NCBI RefSeq assembly: GCF_932274485.2
Contig: NC_065880.2
Coordinates: 49,338,894 to 49,402,893 of the forward strand
Origin: Patella vulgata
Lineage: Eukaryota; Mollusca; Gastropoda; Patellidae
Length of the DNA stretch: 64,000 bases
Reading direction: 5' to 3'
The position numbers and the translations under genes are program-made. Of this stretch, positions 12,209 to 25,400 are shown one piece after another; the first letter of the stretch is position 1, and the number at the start of each line of letters is the position of its first letter. The notes under the pieces were generated by a model. That model saw only the letters and a list, made by a program, of their open reading frames with translations, was not told the DNA's origin and made no database searches.

Positions 12209-13666
12209 CTCTTCAAAAAAAGTAGGGGATATTGAAATGCAAATACCTATGCAGGTTGTGATATGATAAATAGTTATGGGCACTTGACTTGCTTTGAGAG
12301 TATGTTCACAGATGAAGAACTTATCGCCCCAACAGAACCACTGAGCTGCATGTGCAACACACAATAGCGCCATACACGTGGGAGGGGTTCATTGTCAAAT
12401 TTGACACTTCAAGGAAGGGTTGATGAAAACTGCCGCGTGCTGGTTTATCCTATCCATGTTTGGTTTCCCATCGGTTCTTGCATAAGATTTACTGTTTAGT
12501 GTATCTTTGCTTTAGTGTGTTACGTTTAATTTGCAATGAGACGTTTTCATCATGATGAACGTCTACGTGCTATTGGCATGCTTCAAATGGTTTCTACACA
12601 GCGAGCAGTAGCCAGCATGCTTAATGTCTCACAGACTGTGGAAACAGTACCAACAAACACAATGCTGATGATAGACCTTGTTCAGGTCGTCCTAGAGCCA
12701 CTACACAAGCCTAGGATCGATACATTCATACACAAGTCCTGCGAAATCGAGGACAAACGGCCAATCAGCTTTCTGTAAACTTGTACCAAGTTACAGGAAT
12801 TCGAGTTACACCCCAAACTATTAGAAATCGGCTACATGCAGCCCATTTGCATGCACAACCGCGTGTTGTGCCTCCATTAACTCACCAGTACATGGCGAAC
12901 AGGCGTCAGTGGTGTAGGCAGCGTAGAAATTGGGTTAATCGTCAATGAGCGTGTGTAATGTTTTTAGATGAGTCCAGATTTACTCTGGATTTCACCGATA
13001 GGCGTGGGTCTGTTACGGTGTGGGGAGGAATCACCATGACTGGCAGAACGAACTTACATTTTGTTCAAAGAAGGGTCACTGGTGTGTACTATCGTGACCA
13101 CATCCTGGCACCGATAGTTCTGCCCTTTGCTAAATGTGCAGGTCCAAGTTTCATCTTTCAAGATGATAATGCCCGTGCCCACCGCGTTCGTGTCGTGAAT
13201 GACTACCTCCAGCGTCAGCACATTGTCCATATGCCTTGTCCAGCCATGAGTCCTAAACCTTTCCCCTATAGAGCATGTCCGGGACATGACCGGGAGATGT
13301 GTTCGTCGACCTCAATGTCAACCGACAGCACTGCAAGAATTGGCAGTGGCACTGCAAGAGGAGTGGGTCAGATTGCCCCAAATCGTGATTGGACGGTTGA
13401 TAAGGAGCATGCCACAACGAATTGCTGAATGTCTGAGGATTGGTGGAGCAATTACTCATTATTAAGACAAAAATCAAAAACCTCCATTTTCACTTTTGAC
13501 AGTATCTCTTTGCGAGTGCAATGGAGCTGCCCATATGAACTGTTTATGTTCATGTGTAGGCAATTGGCCTGTTATTAACATACACTGGTTACCTCTAATA
13601 AAAACAGCAGTGCATTTCCGCAGTTTTGTATTGTTTCTGAATATCCCCTACTTTTTTTTTGAAGAG
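12209..13666 (+). mobile_element. older Tc1-like transposon with inverted ends
   Basis: It begins CTCTTCAAAAAAAGTAGGGG and ends with the inverted match CCCCTACTTTTTTTTTGAAGAG, flanked by TA on both sides as expected for Tc1/mariner. The ends differ by only one or two bases from those of the elements at 14356 and 34328, so it is a cousin family. The internal transposase on the + strand is decayed. Confidence 0.85.
12536..13438 (+). pseudogene. broken Tc1-like transposase
   Basis: It starts MRRFHHDERLRAIGMLQM, parallel to the MRRLTQNERLRALGMLQI start of the 14.4-kb copy, followed by a helix-turn-helix-like segment (AVASMLNVSQTV). From 12958 a second open stretch carries FLDESRFTLD (first catalytic Asp region), VTVWGGIT and IFQDDNARAHRVRVV (second Asp region). 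The third acidic motif is corrupted: the SPIEHVWD block of the relatives reads PYRACPGHD after a frame change. Stops and shifts separate the pieces, so it cannot encode an active enzyme. Confidence 0.85.
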
Positions 13667-13763
13667 TATATATGGTCTTTTCATTACTGTATTTTATTAT
13701 GGTGATCTGAATTTTTTTTACACACAGTACATGGAAGTTTATCATTTGAACTAACATACACTA

Positions 13764-13850
13764 GAGCTTGGGTTCACAACCTTTGGGTCGTGTCCCCCGC
13801 GGGGGTAGCGGGGCACTTTTCATGGGGTCATGGCGGACAACTCTGAAACT
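13764..13850. mobile_element. possible end of a hAT-like element
   Basis: GGTTCACAACCTTTGGGTCG followed by GTCCCCCGCGGGGG resembles the 'gTTCtCAACCTTTGGGTCGcGACCC' ends of many animal hAT MITEs. No opposite end or target duplication was found. Confidence 0.35.
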
Positions 13851-14355
13851 TTTGAAAAAATGCTATGTTTTCATGAAAAGCACATAATTCTCTGCTCTTG
13901 GAACATTATCAATCGTCTTTCCTCTCACTCTCACAATTTGTTTCCTCTGTCTCTCATTACATCATTTTGATCTGAAAAGCACATTTCTTATGGAAACTGG
14001 GAGAGCTTTTTTAGGGGACCGGTTTTTTTTCAATTTGTTGATGAAGCCGAAGAGGAGCTTTTTTCTGCCTTTCATTGCCGGTTTGAGTGAATGATGGGGA
14101 TACATGATATTTGGTTTAAAATAAACTGCTCAATCAAGAAATATTGCTCATAATCTGTAAAAATAAATTGTCTGTAAAAGTATGTTACATCAAGGTCATT
14201 CATTCTCTCTTGTTTGTTTTACAACTTAAAGATTTTATCTGTACATGTAACTCTTGAGATAATGCCAATATATGTGATGTTTAATGGAGGGAATAGGAAA
14301 ACCATTAAATTAACAATGATTAATAGTTACTCAAAAGTTAAGATATAATAATATG
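13851..14355. other. non-coding DNA, possibly the body of the hAT-like remnant
   Basis: AT-rich with no coding signal. It may belong to the element that starts near 13764, but no matching terminus is visible. Confidence 0.4.
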
Positions 14356-15849
14356 CTATTCAAAAAAAGTAGGGGATATTTGATTTTTAAGTGTTATTAA
14401 AGTCACCTAATGAAACTGACGAAGAAACAAATGACAAAATGAAATGAAGTTCACATTCATCGATTTATTCCAAATGATCGTTAGACTAAGTAAGGCACAG
14501 ACTGACCATTATAAGGGTAAAATGATACCCGGGGTCAAACAGCAAAGTTACCACAGCATCACAACCAAGTCAGTAACGGGTAAATCCTCCTCTGTTTGCC
14601 AAACAAGCATTGATCCGACGTGGCATACTCCTAATGAGACGTCTAAGGTCATTTTGGTCCAGATTGTCCCATTCCTGTTGCAACACAGCAGCAAGTTCTT
14701 GGACATTGGCAGGACGTTGTTGACGTTGACGTAACCTCTGTCCAAGCATGTCTGGGACATGCTCGATGGGGGAGAGGTGGTGATGTTCTGTTGTTGGAGG
14801 TAACCTGTAACGATCCTGGCCCTGTGACATCTTGCGTTGTCATCCTGGAAGATGAAACGGCAGCCATGATGTCGTGCGAACGGCACAACATGGACTGCCA
14901 AGATGTTATCCCGGTAGTACTGGCCTGTAACACGCAACAACATGTAAAGCCGTTCTTCCAGCAACAGTGATGCCTCCCCACACCATAACAGAACCACCCC
15001 CAAATCGATCATGTCTGATGACGTTAACGTCTTGGAAGCGCTCGTTTCGACGACGCCACACCCTCCTACGTCTGTCCAAAAAATCAACAGTGAACCTTGA
15101 CTCATCTGAAAACATCACATTGCTCCAGCGTCGATTATCCCAGTGTTGACGATCCCTACACCAACGACGTCTTGCCTGAATGTGATGATCTCTCAAACAA
15201 GGGATCACGCGAGGACGTCGGGCGCGAAGGTGACCCCTATGCAGTCGATTCCGAATCGTCTGGCCACTCACTCTCACACCAGTGTCTGTTTGAAGACGAG
15301 CGCTGATCTGATTTGCTGTGATGACACGATTTCTCAAGGCCAAGGTACGGATAAATCGATCCTGGGCTTGAGTTGTCGCCCTTGGTCGACCTGAGCGTGG
15401 TCTGTCCTGTACAGATTGTGTATCACGGTATCTGGACCATAGCCTGCTTATGACAGACTGAGAAACATTCATCGTCCGCGCCACAATCGCCTGTGTTGTG
15501 CCGATCTGTAGCATGCCAAGGGCACGTAACCTTTCATTTTGGGTAAGCCGACGCATATCAAAATTTGTTTTCTGGTCACTAAAACAATTAAACTGATGTT
15601 TCCACCCTGGAATTCAATGCCACAATGACTGTAACATTCAAAGTCAGAGTCGTGCAAATCTTGGGTTGGACCCCCATGATGATCCCAAGCATCACCTGCA
15701 TTCCATGCGGTAGCTATTGGTGCGTTTTGGCGTCACATGTAACTGGAAATGTTTCTTCTGTTAGGTTCTATAGTGACGTTTTTCGTAGTCATTTGCATAT
15801 TTTAGTATTATGCCCCCAAAATCAAATATCCCCTACTTTTTTTGAATAG
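14356..15849 (-). mobile_element. Tc1-like transposon, copy 1 (full length, two internal deletions)
   Basis: Terminal inverted repeats CTATTCAAAAAAAGTAGGGG / CCCCTACTTTTTTTGAATAG enclose 1494 bp. The right flank is TA; the left flank reads TG, a likely mutated TA. The sequence is nearly identical to the 1525-bp copy at 34328. The 31-bp length difference is explained by a 28-bp and a 5-bp deletion here and a 2-bp deletion in the other copy. Such high identity implies both inserted recently. Confidence 0.93.
14570..15556 (-). pseudogene. Tc1 transposase, front half intact, back half shifted
   Basis: It reads MRRLTQNERLRALGMLQIGT from 15556 with two helix-turn-helix-like segments (VARTMNVSQSVISRLW and ANQISARLQTDTGVRV). 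These are followed by FSDESRFTVD (first catalytic Asp), VMVWGGITVAGRTALHVV, IFQDDNARCHRARIV (second Asp) and SPIEHVPDMLG (third residue Glu), so the family is DDE with Glu last. A 5-bp deletion near 14937 and a 28-bp deletion near 14771 shift the frame. The usual Trp of HVWDML is Pro because the centre of a small palindrome (14747-14761) is inverted relative to the other copy. Confidence 0.9.
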
Positions 15850-17594
15850 TATATATAAAGTTAAATTTACTGAATGAACATAGATATTTTGTTATTGTTG
15901 GTTTATTTGAATCAGTCAAGCTGTATATAATGATTAGTATTGATCATTGGGTGTCTACGTGGATTTCTTGCCAACTACAATAATAGCATAACAGCTGTAC
16001 AGTTCAGCATTGAACTAAGTCACTTCCATCAGGTTTTGATCACATTAAAAAGACGCAAATGGTCAAGTGATGATATTTTCGAAGGGTGTTTAATGTTTAC
16101 TCAAGAGATGGTCCCTTTAGGACTACTAGTAGTTACAGAGTACTAACACCATCATGTCAATGACCAATTGACACAATGACATACAAGCATCTTTATGACG
16201 TCCCTGAGATTAAGTTTTCGATTGCAAAGGACAGTTACGGTAGTGAGAACACCTTTGGATTTATCATGTAAGCTGTTCATTTATTACTGAAAACACAGTT
16301 ATCCAATGATACACAAAAAACAACTATTTTAAATTGTAAAACCTGTTGTTATCGATGTAAAAGGAAATTAAACTTTGAATCATTTGAGGACTGATAATAT
16401 CAAAATTCAAATAAATTAAGTTGTAGCATACAAATTTTCCACACTGATATTTAATATCAGTAGTACTATCATTATTATATGGTATCCTGAATTATTCAGA
16501 ATTAACATGCATGCAGTGCATGAGTGCCCTTTGAAATTAAAGTGGAGAATGAATCGATTTATACACTTGCATCACTTTGTAAATTATATTTGAATTACTT
16601 CAATATGATATTCATGAAAAAAGAGTGTAATAATACCGGTGAAATGTGTAATGCTGTAATTTTAATTCTTTTTTTTTTCTGATCTATGTCCATACATGTT
16701 GCATTTTTTTTTTTTGCGTTTTGTGATCTGTTTAGTATGGATGTACATAAATTATGAGACAACCCATTTTAAACTTAGTACAAAAACAGCTTTTGCATTT
16801 TGTGTACAGGTATAACATAGCCATAGTAATATTTTATTATCAGGTTTTATTTGTAAACTGTCAGAATCATTGATAAAGTATTTTTAACACTGGTCATTTA
16901 AACATCCCACAATTGTTATAAGCTATACAGTTACTGTAATTGCCTACTTCTCAGCGAAATAAATTAGCCTATGATTTCAATGACATTATATAAAGGAAAA
17001 TGAATGAATTGTACTAATTGTAGCGGAAAGTGGGCAGTAAACATAAGTATGTCACAAGATTTTTAAGTGATATTTTACTCTCATTGGTTCAAATAGATTT
17101 TCAGCATGTCTTCTTATTAGCTAACGAATGTAACAGAATATGAAGTTAATATTGTAAAATAGTCAGTTTTATCAGATGTGTTAACTTTACTCACTTCCTC
17201 AAAGGGTTAGATTAAATATTACTGATGATAAGAAGTCATGGTATGAGATACATAGGGTCGCTTATATAAACTTGTTTATTTACTACTTAATAAGCTTATT
17301 TATTGAGCAGAGGTAAACATTGGTACATGTATAAGAACATCCTCACCAAAAATTATTTGTTGGCTTCATTATTTTACATGAATGAATAGAATGCACAGCT
17401 GTTTCTGGCTTAAACAGATTTATGGAAAGTATGTTCCATCAGTGTTTAACTTTAATATATTGAAATATATTATGTAAATATAGACAACCTTCCTTGGACA
17501 ATTTAGCTTTTGTAGGCATATGTTTCATTGCCTTTACTTTATCAGTTACTGGTTTTAGTGTTAATGTTTTAAACATTTTTTATTCTATTTTCAG
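15850..17594. other. non-coding DNA leading to the first visible MAP7 exon
   Basis: AT-rich, ending in a pyrimidine-rich tract and TTTTCAG at 17588-17594, a good splice acceptor. Because the next exon starts inside a codon, at least the last part of this stretch is intron. Confidence 0.6.
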
Positions 17595-17975
17595 TCCCCT
17601 CACAAGTCAATGATAGTGGACGACCGCCAACACTAATAACACCTAATTTAGATTCTCCATTAAGTCAAGTGTCCAGCGAAGACCTAGATTTTACCTCACC
17701 AGATGGACCTAGCAAAACTAACCCTGGTAATCCTAGACCAGAAAATAAAATGGATACTAGTATAGGATCAGTAGGTGATAGATCAGTCAGATCTATGGAC
17801 AGTGATAGTTTAGGACCAGGTGGAGATGCTGGTTCTCCCAGACGTGCCAAAACAATGCGAACAGAAACAGATATTATGAAATTATCTGCCATGTCAGGAG
17901 ATGGTTATACCGATAGTCTTTCAAGCAGTCGTCCTGCTTCTGCTGCCAGCTCCAGAAGTCCATACAAAGAAAAAG
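17595..17975 (+). CDS. MAP7: MAP7 visible exon 1 (Ser/Pro-rich N-terminal region)
   Basis: The acceptor TTTTCAG precedes it and the donor AAG|GTAGGC ends it. It enters with two bases of a split codon, so a coding exon exists upstream. It encodes SPLSQVSSEDLDFTSPD ... RPASAASSRSPYKEK, a disordered region rich in Ser, Pro and Asp that precedes the coiled coil. It leaves in phase 1. Confidence 0.88.
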
Positions 17976-19442
17976 GTAGGCAGATTTAATTATTTTATGA
18001 AATTGTGTAAAATTACTGGACTGTATCTTGATGTACGAGGTAATACATTATCAACTTATGTAAAAATGTATTCTAAACTACAAACACAGGATACTGAGTA
18101 AAACAAACTATTTATAGTAATTAGCATCAGGTTTTATTACATACTGGGTACCAGTACATTATATATTGTACATACACTCTTGGGTACAAGAAAACCTGAC
18201 ATTACTTACACGTACCTTTCACCAGTTTACAACAATAATAACATTGTATGTCTATATGTCCCTTGATGATTTTGAAAAATCTTATGGAGTCTCTAAATTG
18301 CAAATTTATATCTTTAGCTCAATCTTTATAAGATTTGATCATATTATTCAAGAAGAACAGACCTTATTTTTAAAATGGAATTTGGGAATCTTGATTTTCA
18401 CTGGGTCACCAGCAGATAATATCATGAGAATACATTCTTATAGATAATTTCTGAAAATCTGGTCTCGACATACTCTTTCTTATGATTTATTGTATTACAT
18501 ACATGTACTTCAGAAGTTTTTGTGATATTCAGATTTTAGTTTCTTCATTCTGATACACAAGCACCTTTCTGAATGCTACTATTTTTAATTTGATTTGGTA
18601 GCACATGATTTTGTAGGCTAAAACTTAAAGTTCAGAACTATTTTTGGCATTTGAAAATAAAACAAAATGTAAAATACAGAGAATTTTCAATTTACAACAT
18701 ACCATCTAAGTATATCTTTTTGCACTTGCAATGTTATTCAATGCGGTAACTTTTTTATGTTATTGCAGAGGCTGAGAGGAGGGTTAAGGAACGTGAAAAA
18801 GAAGAAAAGGTAAGATTGGCCAGACAACGAATGGCCGAAGAAAGGCAGAAAAAATTAATAGAATTAAAGGAACAACAACGAATAGCTCAGGAAAATCGTG
18901 AACGACAGTTACAACTGAGAAGAAAGAAGATAGAAGAATTAAGACGTAGAGAAGATGAAAGAAGAGCTGCTGTAGAGGAGAGAAGATTAAGAAGAGAAGC
19001 AACTGAAAGAGTAAGAATTTTATTATCAAATATTATGGTGAATTGGTAACAATCTTTAACCTACAAAATTCTATTACATATACTTGTTAAAATCTACAAA
19101 ACAAAAAAAATATAGTTGTAAGTTATAGACTAGTTTATCCAGACACAATATAATTTCTTGTGAAGACAACTGGGCCCGATTTATAGAGAATTCTTAAGCA
19201 CGTTCTTGTGCTTAGATCTTAAGTAGACTTTGCATTAAAGTAAACTTACCTTATTTTGTGTTCCCAGAAAATACTTTTAAAAACATTCTTGTGCTTAGAT
19301 TGTAGGTAGACCTCGTAGGTTTTCTCCTGGCCCTCCGGTTTTCTCCCAGTGCCAAAGACCCCTACATGCGAATTATTGAAATAAAATTGAACCATGCGTT
19401 AGTCCCAAAATGACCTAGTTTGTGTCAAGTGGATGTTAAACC

Positions 19443-19485
<43 letters not shown>

Positions 19486-22400
19486 AAGCAAGGTATACTG
19501 TTTGAATGGCATTTAGTAATTGAGCACATTAAAAAATAAACACAAAGTTATATGGATATCCATATAACTTTGTGTTTATTTTTCAAGGTATACTGCTTGC
19601 TTACCAACCTTAAGTCTGTTTCTTCTTCAAACAAGTGGCTGACCGTAGAGATATTCGACCGTAGAGATATTCGACCGTATTTCCTACATTTTTTGATACC
19701 AAAGAGACAATTAAAAGGCAGATAAAATCCTTTAGAAATAGATTCTCGAGAAGAATGCTGTATTAGAATATTTCGCTTAAACCCTGAAACCATTTTATTT
19801 ATTTGCCAGTTAGTAAACAACACAAACATGGGCTACATGTACTTTAACATCAGGCGCTCTCACAATTATTCCGTCTGTTTGCATGTCCTTGCGGTTTTTT
19901 TTAGCTTGTGGCACATTTTATATGTATAGGGACTTGTCAAATGCATCTAAATCGACCATTTGCCGGGAAGTTAATGTCATTGATCTATTTATAACTTTGT
20001 GCAGCCGACCAATTTATGACGTAATTCGCATACCAAAATTGTTTTTATGACGTTAGAGAGCATCGTAGTCTCAATTTACCGGTCACAATGTGCTTTGACT
20101 CATTCTTGACTTGTGCTTACGTAAGAATGGTCTTCAGAATTTTAGAGACGGTATTTTATAAATTTTCTTAAGTAAGAAAAAGTGAAGCATGACTTTTTGC
20201 TTACTTTAAGAATTTTCTAGGAACCAAACCCTGGTTTGTTATTTCTTTGAAAACGTATAGCGGAGCTTTGGATAGTTTTTTGGGGATCAGAATATAAAAA
20301 GTTTTAAGAGCATAACAGAATTTAGCAAGTTTTATTCACTGAAAAATTCTGGGATCGCGGACTGGTGGTAGAGACTTTAGGTCTGGCATATACAAAATTT
20401 TCACCCGGTTTCTTACGGCTGGTCTGCGAGTTACCAAACCCTAGGACCTGTGTGTGTCAATTCATGCACGGTAGGTTGTCCGTTAGACTTTACATGCATG
20501 TAAGACACTGGACACGCACCCTTATTACCATGGGTTCAATTCCTGGTGTGGACAGAAAAGAACCTTGAGGTGTGATTGATTAATGGTATTAAATACATGA
20601 CTAGACACTTTTTAAAAATTTGTATGACTATGACTTGCAGTTGTTTACATTCCTTCTTGTTTAACCACTGTCACATTACGCATAATCTATAACCTTTTAC
20701 TTTGTACATGTTTGAAAAATGTTGATGTAAAATTTTTAAGATAACCAAATTCAATAGAAAGCAGATTAAAATTTTATGAAAACCTTATGAAAATATCAAT
20801 GTACAAAATAGCCAAATTTATTAGAAAGGTGCTTTAGATTTAATAAAAATCTTATGTAAAATATTATCGATATACAAAAGAGCCAAATTTATTAGAAAGC
20901 TGATTTAAATTTAATAAACCTTATGAAAAATGTCAATGTAGCCAAATTTATTAGTAGAAAGATGATTTAAATTTAATGAAAATATGAAGAAAAATGTCAA
21001 ATGTAAAAATATACCATTATAATGATATTTTTAAGTTTCAAGGTTCTGTACAATAGTTCAATAACTAAGAGTTAATAAAATCAGAAAAAGAAAAACAAAT
21101 CTTTAACTGTGGATGAAAAGAAATGATTATAGTTATGTGAGCGATCTGTTTGAGCAGTGTGTAGTCTGTGTTTCTGTTGACACCATGTGACTTTTACGGA
21201 TCTAAATAAACAGTAGAACAACAACAGTATGTGAAGCTTTCCAGCTTATTTATTGAATATTGTTTGTCGACTTGTTGTTTCTGCTACAGCAGCTAACAGC
21301 TGGTATGGTCGGCCATTATGATGGACAGCTTCCTACAGATTAGTCACAATGTACATGTACATGTAGCAAAGTATACTCAACAATCAATGTAAACATAAAT
21401 TTGTATGGCTATAAGAACCTTAAAGTCATATGATTATTACTAACGCCCTTAAGAACTGTATGACATTATTGGTTTTTTTTCTTCACTTGATGCCAATCAT
21501 TAAATAGGACAAGCATATTGATCACCACTCTAGCTGACTTTTTATAAGCTTAGATCTGCTTATCATCGTTACTATAAATATATTTTTTTTTTCTATAAAA
21601 TACCACTACATCATCTGTAATTTATTTGTTCTTTAGTTGTAAATCAATTGATTAATCACACATTCTCTTTCATTTAAACCTATCACGATAAAGTACAGAT
21701 GTAGGCATAATTTATTTGTCTTTCTTTTTAACATATTATTGATTAGTAAAAAGATATGCTAATACTCGAGTTTTAAAAAGTGAATATTAATATGTGAATA
21801 AAAAAATGAAGGTAACAAAGAGCTTGTCAATGGTTGTCCTTAGGCTATCAGTGACATGACCCTGCATGTAAAAATAATAAATTTGTCACATTCATGGATG
21901 ACTAAAAGGCTTTTCATCATTTTTCTGATGAAGAATATAGAAAATATGATTTTAACTTGCACAATACAGGATATTAAGCCATTACCATAACAATTTTGTT
22001 GAATTAACTGGATAAATGCAATGTTAATTTTTGATAGTTGTATAATGATCCTATATTTTGACATGTATTTCCAATTTGTTTAATCAAGTGACAAAATGTG
22101 GAACATGCTGTAGAACATGAGATATTATTTTTTTATTTTAATACTATAACAACAGTTATAAGCTATAACTAGTCACAGGATTTAAGAAAATGTTAAGGTT
22201 AGCCAAGTGGCTTTTATACCCATTGACCCGTGTTAAAACCATATTACAAACTCCATGCTACAAGATTTTCTATATCATAATTTAAATATCAAACCAAGAG
22301 AACAAAACAGGCCGCTTTTATTATTGATGGTTAAACAGAATATGATATTAAACAATTATGTAGCACACACTCTGATTGAATAAAATGGGATTTTTTTTTA

Positions 22401-25400
22401 CCGAGTTGTAAAGGCATTGATAATATGAATAGTCTTTACAACCCAGTTTGACAACATCTGTGGGCTTTCTTTTTTAAAAAAAAATCTTTGTAATTTTAAG
22501 AAAGAAAGGAAATGAAATTCTTTTGTTATACTAGAATCAAAGACAGTGTCTGTATTATATTGTAGAACAATTACTACCTGATGCTTGATGGTGTACATGT
22601 ATAACAAAGAACTCAATCAAACAAAGAACCAGAATCATCTATTCTTTCATAATGTTCATATGGCATCATTCACAAAGACTTTCAGGGAAATCCAGATTTC
22701 TAGTCCATTCCATGTTTTCTCTTGGCCATAAATGGATAACTTTATAGAACCTCTGTTTTATGGCAGTAAAGTCCTGCCCTGGATATTAGATTCTGTGTTC
22801 TTGCCATTCTGGTTGTTAATATTTCCATATATTTACATGGTGAGTCTTTGCACGCATAAAAATGATATATTAGACTTTTAATCAAATTCTTTTGAAGCAT
22901 TCATTTCTTCTATGATTCTGTGCTAAATTACAATGTTCTATTTATTTTACAGAGTAAACGAGAAGCCATTTTACAGCGAGCATCTGAACGTATGACCAGA
23001 TACGAAGCTTGGAAGACCGGCGGTAGAAAAGGTGGGAGTGGTGGAGTATCTGGCTTTGGAAGTCGCACTCCACGTGATATCTGCAAACCCTCTGATAGAC
23101 CAAATCGGTCTTCTTCGCATAGTGCGCTAATAAGACGCTCGCCTAACAGTTCTGACTGTGGCTATATGTCCCCTCAACGCCGAGCTATATCGGCCTGTAG
23201 TTCTGTGCGCCGACACTGTTGTGTTGATATTAACCGTACTGGTAGGTTTAACACTATTAATTACTCACAACAAGATAGTACTGGGATACAGGACAGTCAG
23301 GTTATTGGTGGTGGTAGTCTTAGAAGCTTTTATTGCTTTTTAGTTGACAGTCACAGTATATATCAGCTCTGTCTGATGATGGGTCCTTCTGTTTATAGAC
23401 GTGATGTTATCTTATCATACATGATATATCATAATTACTTCTCCCAATCATATCATCCTCTTATATCCAAATAATCATACAAAAGGTGAAATTGAAACTT
23501 GACCCCATGAACGATTTATATGAAAAGACACCACTCTAACCACTGTCAGCAAGTTATTTTGTTATCAAATGATAGGTTTATTTTATAAATAAATTAAATA
23601 AATAGATTTACAACTTCAATTAATATCAGTATATACAAATTTTAAATACCCATAAAAAAGTAGAAATGTTTCAGGACTAATAAATAAATCTTGATGAATT
23701 CCCTTTAAACTGGTCATCAGTATGTTTTGTGTGTGGTGAAATTATGTAAATGTTGTTTTTTGCACAAATTAAATAGAGTTAGGCTGCTATTTGATTTAAA
23801 ACTTCAAAAAGCTTTCTCAAATATTAGTGCATGCCTTCAAATTTTTTTGTCTCAAGGATAGAATTAAATCATGCATGGTTATCAAAAGTTTTAAGTAAAT
23901 ATAAGAAAGCATGAAAGTGAATCGTTCAAAGCATGAAGCTATGTGAAAATGACAGATAGTGTCAAAAATTTGAAAGATGCCTAAAAGCATGTCTTATTGA
24001 CAGAATGATCCATACCCTCAGTATTAGCTTTAGGGTTTTGTCTGATTGTAGTGCATCCAAGTCTAGATTTTCTAATGATAGAGACACCTTATACATGTCT
24101 TAAGTGGATTTTGGAAGCTTAAACTGGATTAACCAATTATTCAATCAACTTGTTTTTAAAATGTAAGTGATTTCTGGATACAAAATGCTGGTCAAATGTA
24201 GTTAAATGTGGCATGTTGTTTATGTCAGATCAGAGAATCTAGATTTCAGTTTGCTTCAATCAAGCATAACCCTACATCACTTTCTATTTTTATTGAATTT
24301 TTACTAAAACTACTAATCTACTGACACACTAACACTCCCCCCATATATTCATATCTTTGATTAGGAGAGATTCACAGACGCTGAATTCACAATGACCTCC
24401 CTGTGACATGCAGGCTGTTTATTTGACGACTTGACTCATTCATTTCATTCTTGGGGTCTTTTACTTTGAATATTTTCATTATTTCCCCAAACATTTTTAT
24501 CTTTTATTTTGCTTTTATTTTATAATGGTGTGAATACAAATAGAAATTTGTATCTTGAAATCTAATAACCGAATTAGATTACATTTGATAAAAGTATGGT
24601 TGTATTGGCTTATTATTCATTCATACCATTATTCTAAGTAGAATGATAGAAAGATAGATGTTTACAAATTCTATTAGATTGTGTTTTCATTAATGTTTTT
24701 AACATTATTCAGATGTTTTCATGACATGTACCGTTAATAGTGTTTCCAGTTGGTTGCTAATACATGTATATAGGGCACCAAACTTTTCTCCCCCATATCA
24801 AAATGTGTTGTTTTAATTACATTTATCAGAATCGATATATATGATAATACACAAATTGTACACCAGCTGTAATAGGTTTTAGATTTACAACATAACACAC
24901 AGCTGTCACTGTCATTGGCAGAGTTTGAAATCTATTAACTTACAGTTTGTTTATGTTTGTCAAAATTGATAAAAAAAATCCTATTCTTTCTACACAAAAT
25001 AGAACTTTACTTAAATCAACAAACAACTATTAACCTTGTCATGAAAACATCAAATAGTGTATTTTATTAGTTCATGTAGATTGTTTTGTTGCATATTTTT
25101 AAAATGATTTTTATTTTCTAGTTGGTACAAATTAGATGCAACCACCTGTTTTTTTTTGCATCATATTTTGTGCATTTTGCTTTTGCTCATTCCTTTAGGC
25201 CAGAATCCTGGAGCACCTCTTCCACCCTCTAAACATTTATCTGTTTCCACGAGTGTGTTATATCATAAACGAAATCCTGAGTTTTCCTCAACTGGCGGTG
25301 GGCTGAATCATGCACAACCCGGTTCATTACTCGGTAAGGCCACGACTTGGTGCACAAGACCACCATTATTAATACTATAATAATATATTGTTCTGTGAGT

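Larger units (their letters stand above)
19170..20234. mobile_element. possible DNA transposon relic in MAP7 intron 2
   Basis: The left end CTGGGCCCGATTTATAGAG...TTCTTAAG and the right end ...CTTTAAGAATTTTCTAGGAACC...CCCTGG are imperfectly inverted, and both carry TTCTTAAG/CTTAAG-rich subterminal sequence. A truncated SINE lies inside. No transposase is evident and no target duplication was found, so the boundaries are tentative. Confidence 0.35.

Noticed and set aside
14444-14734. Plus-strand 96-codon frame in Tc1 copy 1, repeated at 34416
   Set aside because: It is the antisense of the transposase C-terminus and end region. The identical frame at 34416 only reflects the identical transposon.
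17665-17892. Open frame on the minus strand opposite MAP7 visible exon 1
   Set aside because: It is the antisense shadow of a Ser/Asp-rich coding exon, with no own start context or family match.
20440-20570. tRNA-like segment ending GGGTTCAATTCCTGG
   Set aside because: A B-box-like word is present, but I could not form a cloverleaf or match it to the two SINE families. It may be an old SINE head, too weak to list.
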